Source: Eudorina sp. 2006-703-Eu-15 | Lineage: Eukaryota; Chlorophyta; Chlorophyceae; Chlamydomonadales; Volvocaceae | Length of the DNA stretch: 64,000 nt | NCBI GenBank assembly: GCA_003117195.1 | Contig: BDSI01000134.1 | Span: 273,041-337,040 of the forward strand | Reading direction: 5' to 3' | Shown: positions 55,984-64,000 of the stretch, piece after piece | Numbering within the stretch: the first letter of the stretch is position 1 | How the letters are laid out: each line of letters begins with the position of its first letter | The notes under the pieces: model-generated | What the model was told of the DNA's origin: nothing | The model's database searches: none | The model's input: the letters and a program-made list of their open reading frames with translations, nothing else | Position numbers and translations under genes: made by a program

Positions 55984-57795
55984 CCCTTAGCACTGCCCGC
56001 CCCTAGCACTGCCATCCCCCCTTCACTGCCACCCCCCCTCACCGCCACCCCCCACCTCGTTGCCAACCCGCACCCTATTGCCCCCGGCCCCCCTCCCCCC
56101 ACTCACTCGCTGGGCGGCAGGAAGTACAGGCAGAGCGACACGGCGTGGGACAGCCGCGGCCTCTCGCCCTCGGCCCCCGTCGAGGGGACTCCGCCCGCGG
56201 GGCGGCTCCCACCGCCTCCTCCTCCGCCTCCCCGGGAGGCCGCTCGGAAGTCCTTCTCTTGCTGCCACAGGATATACTCGAGCAGCTTGGCCAGGTACAG
56301 GGCTGCGGGGAGGGGGCGGGGGGAGGAGGGGAGGACGGGGACGGAGGCGGGCGGAGGTGGGTGTACGCCCGGCTGAATGGGTGTGTATTGGGTTTTGGGT
56401 GGGTGTCAGATCGCGCTGTCGGAGTAGGGCGAATGGTTAAGGCGGTAGGGCGTTGCGGCACACCCGTCGCCCTAGCGATCCAAGCACAGATGCCCACAGA
56501 GAAAACTGCACAGGTCAGCTGCCCAGCGCACGCCATGATTGCTGCACATACAACACTTACTAATCACCAGGCAAGGTCCCCTGCTGCTGCTGCTGCTGCT
56601 GCTGAGGACTCTGTGGGTCCGCAAAGGCGCAGCGGCAGGCCAAGGGCCGCCCTCCCCCCTTCCCCGCGCACCGCGTACCGCCACCTGCTGCCCCCTGCCC
56701 TCTTGAGGGGCACCTCCGTCCTCTCACCCATCCACCCACCCACCCCACCCCACCCCACCCCCCCCACCCACCCTGATTGGGCTCCGCGTCGTACGCGGGC
56801 GCATCCAGCAGCGTCACGTGCAGCACCCTCCCCGGACTGCCCGGCAGCTCTATGGGGGCCAGGTGCACCATGAAGTCCCCGGGGTGGTGCTCCAGGGTGG
56901 CGCTCAGAGCGGCGGGGCGGCCCGCCGCAGGTCGGGGCGGAGAGACGCCGGTCTTTGACTCTGAAGTGTACGGCAGGCCCCGCAGGACCGGGCGGGCGGG
57001 CAGGCGGGCGGGCAGGCGGGCGGGCAGGCGGGCGGGCGGGCAGGCGGGCGGGCAGGCGGGCAGGCATCGTGGTGCCGTTGAGGCAGAGGCACCTGAGGCA
57101 GGAGGCAGCCGAGTACTGGGATGGCGTCGGCAAGTGCGTATCTGGCTGCTCGTCGCGGGGTTGCAGGTCAGGTCAGGTCAGGTCAGGTCAGGTCAGGTCA
57201 GGTCAGGTCAGGTCAGGTCAGGTCAGGTCAGGTCAGGTCAGGTCAGGTCAGGTCAGGTCAGGTCAGGTCAGGTCAGGTCAGGTCAGGTCAGGTCAGGTCA
57301 GGTCAGGTCAGGTCAGGTCAGGTCAGGTCAGGTCAGGTCAGGTCAGGTTGGGTCAGGTCACAGGGCATCGGCGGGCTTGCGTTCTTCGAGCGAGGACACT
57401 TCAGCGTTTATTTTTTAGTACACGAATGCGAGCTGGGACTGGGGCCGGGACTGGGGCCCCCCGTTCCGTCCCTTCTTACTGGAGGGAAGGTGGGGGTCAC
57501 AGCCGGGTGCGCCGCCGTACGCCTCTAGCAGCTCAGTGATGAAGCGCGTCTTGCCCAGGTCGCTGGCGCCCATCACCACCACGTTGAGGGGGACGGTGGG
57601 GGCCGGCTGGGCGATGGCGGGGGCGGTAGGGGTAGCAGCGACGGCGGCGGCCGGGTTGGTCGCCGCGGCGCTCTGCGCCTGGGGCTGCCCTTGCGGCATC
57701 GTCGCGGCGCCCTTATCGGGGAGCGGTTCGGTGGCCCCTTCGGTGTCGCCTACATGGTGAGGACGGAGGAAGAGGGACAGGCAGCAGCAGCCCAT
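52226..57795 (-). CDS. Septin-like GTPase with predicted lipidated N-terminus, amphipathic repeats and C-terminal TM segment
   Basis: Exons 57480-57795, 56772-56960, 56107-56302, 55312-55505, 54432-54717 and 52226-54122 join with matching phases, giving about 1,025 residues. The start MGCCCLSLF fits N-myristoylation plus palmitoylation. Residues 71-86 (NVVVMGASDLGKTRFI) hold a complete P-loop. RVLHVTLLDAPAYDAEP is the DTPG region with its Gly lost. LAKLLEYILWQQEKDFR and RLSHAVSLCLYFLPPSE match the septin D-RVH-clYFI region. DLAFMSALSQEVPLLPVLSL matches Die-mk-LS-VNiIPVi but lacks the AKAD motif. AAELLRALLQPTALA, then RYEDFCQRYEAY, match the septin-specific LR-LLi-t-YE-yR end. Then come about seven amphipathic Ala-rich units of the type AAVHDTVHRAFSAVLA, and a Gly-zipper TM (GLGVGLGVGVGVAG) with a short basic tail. 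Septins polymerise at membranes. Guanine-nucleotide binding is uncertain. Confidence 0.75.
55949..55980. repeat. (CA)n microsatellite
   Basis: About sixteen CA dinucleotides in an intron of the septin-like gene. Confidence 0.9.
56988..57066. repeat. (GGCGGGCA)n minisatellite
   Basis: Eight- and twelve-base units of GGCGGGCA/GGCGGGCG in the first intron of the septin-like gene, just before the second exon. Confidence 0.85.
57164..57360. repeat. (GGTCA)n pentanucleotide array
   Basis: About 38 copies with one GGTTG slip, in the first intron of the septin-like gene. Open frames across it (QVRSG) are artefacts. Confidence 0.96.
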
Positions 57796-59726
57796 GGAGG
57801 CGCGAGCTGATGCTGTGGACGCGGCAGATGCCGAAGCTGCAGGAGAGCGAGCCTCACGCGCTGCGGGCAAGTAACAATGGAAAGGTCATGACACCAGGCT
57901 GATTTTGTTTCACAGGAAAATCCGGCGTCAGCTTTTGGTTGAGCGCTGGGGCGGAGGGTTGTCCGCTGCGTCTGGAATTGCAACACCCGTTACCGGTTGT
58001 TCAGCGACCCCGACGTACCAAGAGGTTGTGGCGAGCGTGGCGTACGCTGCAGGTCGTCTGTGAGGCTGGAGGCAGCTGATGCGTCGCTGGAGACGCGGCC
58101 GCTCAGGGACAAGACGGCTTCACAATGGTCACTGCCGCTGCCAGACTTTCGCTCCTTCGATGGCAATGGCTGGTCAGCCTGAAGAACGATATGGAGTGGA
58201 TTATGATGAAGGTATCATGGTAATTGCAAAAATTGTAGTCGAAACGTGCTCGGGCCACACATGCCTGACAGTGCCTATCGGTTACCCCTAAGTCCCAGCA
58301 CTAATGCTCACCGCAGTTGTGGACATGATACGTGACGAAATAAAAATACCTAGCCGAAATCGCAACCGTCCTGGGCTTGGTGAGCGGGTTATCTCCCGGA
58401 AGTATCGGCACGTGCGGTCACAATGCTGGACTAGGCATATACAGATTTTAAGGAGCTATATGTAGGGGTTCTGTACTAATATTGCACTGTACCACTGCGT
58501 CCGATGACAGGTCCAATCCTCAAACTGGTGCACCCGCCGTTCTACTATCACCCGGATGTATGATGAATTTCCGTTGCAATCTAGTTTTAACGACGTCCAT
58601 ATCAAAATCGAACTACAACATACAGGTGCGCGTTGTGCTGTACTCCCGACAAGAGTCAGGTACAGAAGGGCGTCCTTGCAGCAGTTGGAATGTCGTTCGA
58701 AATCGCGCAAGCATTGGGCACGCGCAATCATTATACAACCATATAATTACTTGATATATATTGCTTTGCCTAGCTATGTTTCGGACCATGAGAAACGAAC
58801 CGAGAATCGCCAACAAAAGGTCACCGGGTTTTAGTAGTGGTCATTGCTTAATGCACACCTAGTCCATCAGTATAGTAGCACTCCGTTCTTGGATTTTCGA
58901 TTGTCGCTCTACATGCAGCACGTGGGGCTATGAGCGTCTGCCTCCATCAGGGCTGCCACCAGCCCACCACACGCCACCACCAGCATGTCATGGACAGATT
59001 TTGATTATCCACAACGGATGAGCAAAGGGTGCTGATCGTCACCTGTATCGGCGTTCCAACTTTCAACAATGGCGCCAGGGTTCGTCGGCCCCGAGCGACG
59101 GTTGTCAGACAGTTCAGATCCACGCACGATCACGCTCCCGCTGTGACCATTCCGTGTTTCAGTCGGCACAGCCACAGGGTGCCAACTCTAGAAGGGAGGG
59201 CACCTGTCTTTCATGCTGGCGGTTATAGGACGGGCCGGCACGGGGCCTAGAGGCCAATCAGTTGTTGCTGACCCACCAGCACCACCACGACGAGATCCAC
59301 GCAGCGCCTCTGACCCGCTGACCCACACCCAGGACCCTCCCTCTACGCGCAAGTGACACAAACTGGGGCGCCTCCGCTCCTTGGGTTTCGGTACCGAAGG
59401 CGGGCACCGATGGTCTTGCCAAGGGTGCGCTACTGTGACCTTGGTTCTTGCTCGTACGGCATCGTACTGGTTAGCCTTGCCTCATCCGCCTCATCGTGTA
59501 CCGGTACCTTGACCACCCTCAAAACGGACATAGGAGGCCCTCCCACGCTTTCGCTTTCCACAGGTCTCTCAGAATCTCAGATGCATAAACAACCCAGTCC
59601 GACAACAGCAACACCCGTCCTCGGCAGCCTTTCTGTGGTCTTCTGGTGTTCTCTAGGGTTATGGCGGCCGGGCAAGCTTATGGCGGCCAGGCAAGCTCAT
59701 GCGGACTCTCCGCTCCGCTCCGCACG

Positions 59727-59760
<34 letters not shown>

Positions 59761-60976
59761 CACACACCGACTCACGGACTGACAGGCACGCACACTTAAT
59801 GATATAGCCCCTCAAGCCCTGGTTCCGTCGACGGGCTTAGTGAGACGGACAGACAGACGGACGGATGGACAGACAGACAGCGTGCGCGCATACGCACTAC
59901 CACTACCGAGGGGGAGCCTCCGCGCCTTTTCCTTCCACAACTCCGTCCGAGTGCACAACGCCAGACAACACCGCATCAGGCACAAACGGCGTTTGACCTG
60001 GGGGGGTTCAAGAGCTCTGGGCAACGCATCGCGTCGGCGCAGGACACGAGGGCTTCGCCATCTTTGTAACGTTATTTAGGTGGACCGGTCTAAAGCCCCG
60101 ACCGGCCGTCCCACGGGCCCAGATTCGTCATGTTCACACACCTCTCACCTCGCAAAAGTCCCGAGCGGTAGTTTAAGCAAGGAGGAGGAGAAGAAGAAGG
60201 GGGGGCCCGGCGACCGGCAGGATCCGCGGATAGCGCATCATGGGCGCGGTAGCTCAACGGGCTGTGGGCCGGCCGGGCATTGGCACCAGCACAGGCCGGG
60301 GGGAGGAGCTAAACAGGGGATGACGGGATATCGTACAGCTACCAAAGAGGGTTCAAGAAAAGACCACCACTGCACCTAATACTGTAATCGCTACTGCCGT
60401 ACCCCCAAGACGTTCACCACCCCCTCTCTCTCACACACACACGTACACACACATGCAACGCTGCCCCCTGTCACAAACCCTGTACATTCAAGTCGCAGTA
60501 GTATAGAAAGAATCGTCAAAGTACGTGAGGGACGCTTTTGGCATGGCCGCCTTGGGGCAAATCAAACAATTCGGGTCGGGTGCATGCCCTCGTCCCCCAT
60601 AATCTTAACGTCTTGATCAACGAAAACACGGTCGAATGTCGCATGAAAGGAGCTGTTGGGTTAAAAAATACCCATATCGTCCCGTTTGCCGTCTGCGGTT
60701 CTGTCCTCAGCCCGGCCGCCGGCGCGCAGCAGGGCCGACAAGCAGCTGCGCCGCGCAGGGCCGCCCCGCCCCGCCCCGCCCCGCCGCCGGGTGCCTCCTG
60801 CCGCTGTCATCACTATCGCACAAACCGCAAGAAAACCACAAGAACCACGACGGGCGCCCCCCCCCACCAATTGCTTCCCTGGCAACGCGCATCCTCCCCG
60901 GGGGGAACGCCAACTTCGATCGACGGCCCGTCTTGTTCAGGCTGCCTGCGTCAGTGGAGAGTTGCCGTCGAGCCAC
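57796..60976. other. Spacer: septin-gene promoter side and unassigned DNA
   Basis: About 3.2 kb. 58,200-58,900 is AT-rich with short frames only. 59,728-59,768 is a (CA)n tract, and 59,845-59,880 a GGACA/GACAGACG tract. I find no frame with a recognisable domain, and no tRNA or rRNA. The right end probably holds the 3' UTR of the membrane-protein gene. Confidence 0.55.
59728..59768. repeat. (CA)n microsatellite
   Basis: Interrupted CA dinucleotide run in the spacer. Confidence 0.9.
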
Positions 60977-63527
60977 TCAATGCCGTCCAGCTCGCCCCCT
61001 AGGTGAGCTGTCCGCCCCGCTGCGGGGTCCTGCGCCGGCTGCAGCCTCGCTCGCGCCCCGGCCAGCGGCGGCGCCCGCCGCGGCCCCACCCCCGCCAGGT
61101 ACTCCAGCGGGAGGCAGCGCCAGCTCGCTGCTGTCGTCGTCCAAAGGCGCTCTGGGCCGTGCCGCCACTGGCCCAGATGTGCCTCCCGGGGAGGCCGACC
61201 CCGACGCTGATGCCCGCCCCTCGCCCGCTTCCCGCCCCACCATGCGCCCCGCAGGAGCGGCGGCTCGTGGGCCACTGCCGCCGTCCCCCGACGCGTCGGC
61301 TTGGAGCCGCTGGCCGAGCTGCCGCCGAGGCGACCCCGCCCTAGACCCCGCCCCTGACCCTGCCGCCACCTCCTGGCCCCGCTGCCGCCGGGGTGTGCCG
61401 CTACGCGGCGAGCTGCCCCGCGGTGTGTTTTCCCGCGACGTCGAGCTGCTGGCGGGGAGTGCGCCGGCGGGCGGCGTGGTTGCTCGGGGAGTGCCGCCGC
61501 GCGACGTCCCGGCCGACTGTGTGCCGCCCCGCGGCGTGCTGGCGCCGTCGCGCGCGGACCGGGGCGTCCCCTCCCCCACGACCAGCCGCAGGTGCCGACC
61601 CGCGGGACTGCCGTCCACCGACTGACTGACTGCCGTATCCCGAGTGCTCAACAGGATGCCCACAGCCGCTTCCGCGTCCCCACGCCGCAGCCCACTCTCA
61701 CCGCCACCCCCGGTCGCATCGTCGTGGCTCCTCAGCACCACCGCTGCGTCCCCGGCCGCACCCGCCGCCGCCGCCGCCGCCGGGGCGTCGTCGGGTGCGT
61801 CGCCCCCGCCCGCGCCCGCGCCCCCTTGACCCCTCCGGCCGAAGCCAGCGGGGACGATGCTGACCACCGCGGCTGCGGTGGCGGTCATCGCCGCAACCGC
61901 CCGGGGAGACGGGCCGGCCGCCGCCGCCTCGTCGTCGTCGCCCGGCAGCCGCAGCTGCGGCGGCGGCGCCCGGCCGGGCCCCAGCACCAGCGACGGCATG
62001 GAGGCGCGCAGCTGCAGGGAGGCGCGCAGCTGTTCGTCCTGCAGCAGCTCGCACACGTCGGGCGCGCGCGCCAGGCCCAGCTCCGGCGGGCAGATGGGGC
62101 TGACGGCGCTGATTTTGGGGTAGCGATTCGAGGGCCGGGGCATGGGCGGCAGCGCGTACAGGAAGAACCCCCCTCCTGGCGACTGCGGCTGCTGCTGCTG
62201 CTGCTGGTCCCCGCCTGGCTGGCCGGCGGTGAGGGAGGAGCCGCGGTGAGCGCCCTCTGGGTTGGTCGCGGACCGGCGGCCCTGGCCGGGCGCGGGTCCA
62301 AACACGGACTCGCTGCCCGGCAGGCCGTCCTTGTCCACGATGGGCTGGGGCAGCACTCGGAAGGCGGTGGAGCCGGCGGGGAGTCGGCCGCGCCGGTTCA
62401 CCGTTGTCTGCGCGGAACAGGATCAGGCGGGCGTAAAGGTGCGGGGGGAGGGGCGGTTGCGACGATGCCTGGGCGCGGAATGCTTTCAAAAAGAGATGTG
62501 GGAGTTGTCCAGACGGGCAGAGGCACGGGTAGTGTGACGGGCAGGGAACGGCGGCCTGTCGGTCCCCCCTGTGGCAGCCCACCCCTCGTGTGTCAACCAA
62601 GACGAAAGCGGGAAACTGCAACGGAGCACCAACCGAAGCCCGCCCCTGCCCTCGGGCCCCTGTCCCTGCCCTCGGCTGGCGGCAACACAGCCCGCGGTCC
62701 CCCCGGTCCCGCCCAGGTGCCCCCGCGGTCTACCCCCCGGCCCCCCCGCCCCGCCCAGCCCCACCAGCCGGGTGTACACGCTGCGATGTCGGGCGCCTCC
62801 GCTGGCTGCGGCCATGACGAGCGCCGCCACCCCCATGGCCCGGTTCAGCCCCGAGGCCGCGAAGTACTGCAGGTAGTGCGGGTGGTGCGCCAGGCGGTAG
62901 GTGGGCGTGCCGTGCAGCTGCCGCGTCAGCAGCGCCTCCGCGTACGACACCGCGTCGACCTGCAGCTGGGTGTCCCGGTAGATCTTGCCCCGCATCAGAC
63001 GGACGCCGTGGCCCACGCAGCAGAGCAGGCGGCTGGCGGCGCGGCCCAGACACGACAGCAGCTTCCAGATCACAAACCTGGCGGAGGGTCACGCGGGGTT
63101 ACGCGGGGTTGTTCCACAGGGTTACAAAACGCAATCGCACACGCGATTCACGTGAAGAGGAAGTGATTTCGTTGGTTGCGTCGTGTTTCGTCACGTTACT
63201 TTACGTTACGTGCCAGTTAGCTGTTAAGAGGATTGCTGTCCCTCGTCGTGCTCGTCGCTCACCGGCCGATGAGCAGCCACAGCGCCAGCGCCACAAACAT
63301 CAGCAGCAGCGGCAGGCCGTTGGGCTGCGTGATGCGCTGCCACACGGTGGAGCGCTGGATGACGGCCAGGTCGGCGCGCGCGGAGGCGAGGCGCGCGTTG
63401 TTGACCGCCACGCTCAGCTGCGACACCTCCTCGATGCCGCCGCTGTTCACCGGCACCACCACCGAGAAGTACGTGTGCATCCACAGCCCGAAGGCGCAGT
63501 GCGCGAGCGCCAGCCAGGGCAGCAGCT
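60977..63527 (-). CDS. Polytopic membrane protein, C-terminal part (5' exons beyond or unresolved at the right edge)
   Basis: Exons 63263-63527, 62765-63077 and 60977-62407 join with matching phases (2, then 0). The first reads [20 protein letters not shown], a hydrophobic helix, then a polar stretch with [11 protein letters not shown]. It then reads [19 protein letters not shown], a second helix continuing across the intron into [21 protein letters not shown] soluble segment ([40 protein letters not shown]) precedes a third weak hydrophobic stretch. The last exon is a long cytoplasmic-type tail of about 475 residues, rich in Ala, Gly, Ser, Pro and Arg, with Arg-Gly-Thr-Pro motifs (TPRGGTQ, TPRATTP) that could be phosphorylated. 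The acceptor before 63527 leaves two bases of a codon from an earlier exon I cannot place. A channel or transporter C-terminus is possible; I recognise no family. Confidence 0.6.
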
Positions 63528-64000
63528 CTGCGGGGTGGGGTGGGGGGTCGCGGTCGGATGGGGTTGGGGTGGGTTGTGGGGTGGGCTCAGCCCGGGGTCC
63601 ACGCAGGACATACCGGAGGGCGCCGGGCGCCACCAGTGCCAATCGGCCAATCGCACACAATACACACACATGTAATGTACACATACACGTATGATGTATG
63701 CTGTGTACGTGAGTATGGATGGTCCCTCCCGCCTGTCCCAGCGGGCGGGGCATCCGTCTTCAACTGTTTTATATTGTCCATAATTTTTTAATGTCCAAGA
63801 AACAAGATTTTTTAAACGACCTTTATCAAATGTAAAACTAAAAAAAGGTCGGGGGCGCTCGCTGGGGCGGCAAAGGGTTCCCAAAGGTGCGGTAAGAGCA
63901 AGCAAGTGCAGGAGAAGCGCCTCGGCCGGCCGGCCGGCCGGCCGGCCTGCGTGACTGGGCCCCTGCGACTGAGCCCGTGCGACTGGTGGATGGTGCGGTG
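63528..64000. other. Probable intron or upstream part of the membrane-protein gene
   Basis: Contains a short AT-rich stretch at about 63,760-63,850 and a (GGCC)n run at 63,926-63,946. I cannot identify the next upstream exon here. Confidence 0.4.

Noticed and set aside
60240..60370. GGTAGCTCAACGGG and GGGTTCAAG, resembling tRNA A- and B-box words
   Set aside because: They are about 100 bases apart and no cloverleaf can be folded around them.
61592..63166. 524-codon plus-strand frame
   Set aside because: Antisense to the membrane-protein exons 60977-63077, with no recognisable domain and crossing their introns.

Overview
The window looks like nuclear DNA of a volvocine green alga (Chlamydomonas/Gonium/Volvox relatives). 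The evidence is a GC-rich composition, C/G-ending codons, genes split by many short introns with GTGAGT/GTGCGT-type donors, proteins carrying long Gly/Ala/Pro/Gln tracts, an octotricopeptide-repeat (OPR) protein, and TGTAA-type polyadenylation motifs. I cannot name the species. All gene models were spliced by eye from open frames, splice consensus and phase agreement, so exon ends are predictions.

Left arm (1-17,000, genes on the minus strand). A large receptor-like gene starts at 10,523 and runs off the left edge. It encodes a signal peptide, an ANF/periplasmic-binding-type ligand domain, one membrane segment and a degenerate kinase-homology domain interrupted by a low-complexity insertion of over 1,100 residues. 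Its introns hold two very large hexanucleotide arrays and a 9-bp minisatellite. A three-exon secreted protein gene follows at 13,877-15,889.

Middle (17,000-33,000, plus strand). Four tandem, diverged copies of one gene family occupy this stretch. Each copy joins an Ala-rich leader, a 16-residue coiled-coil repeat, two membrane segments on separate exons, and a C-terminal domain that reads as a divergent dynein light chain LC8 (DYNLL). Copy 1 is damaged, copies 2 and 3 are intact, and copy 4 has lost the membrane exons and gained a long Asp-rich linker. This is the best candidate here for an undescribed system. A 184-bp tandem repeat and three copies of a long palindrome lie between copies 3 and 4. 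A 370-bp TGTCC array closes the block.

Right arm (33,000-64,000). In order: an OPR/RAP organelle RNA-binding protein (minus); a STIM-like EF-hand/SAM protein with FN3 and a FYVE-like zinc finger (minus); a J-domain protein (plus), head-to-head with the previous gene; a small HicB-like protein (plus); a doubtful spliced gene (minus); a septin-like GTPase with a predicted N-terminal myristoylation/palmitoylation signal and a C-terminal membrane segment (minus); and the 3' part of a polytopic membrane protein gene (minus) that continues beyond the right edge.

Two short words recur through genes, introns and spacers: the palindrome GACCCNNGGGTC and the word GTACGGC. The genes share no obvious pathway. 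The window reads as ordinary euchromatin interrupted by one young, expanding gene cluster and many satellite arrays.
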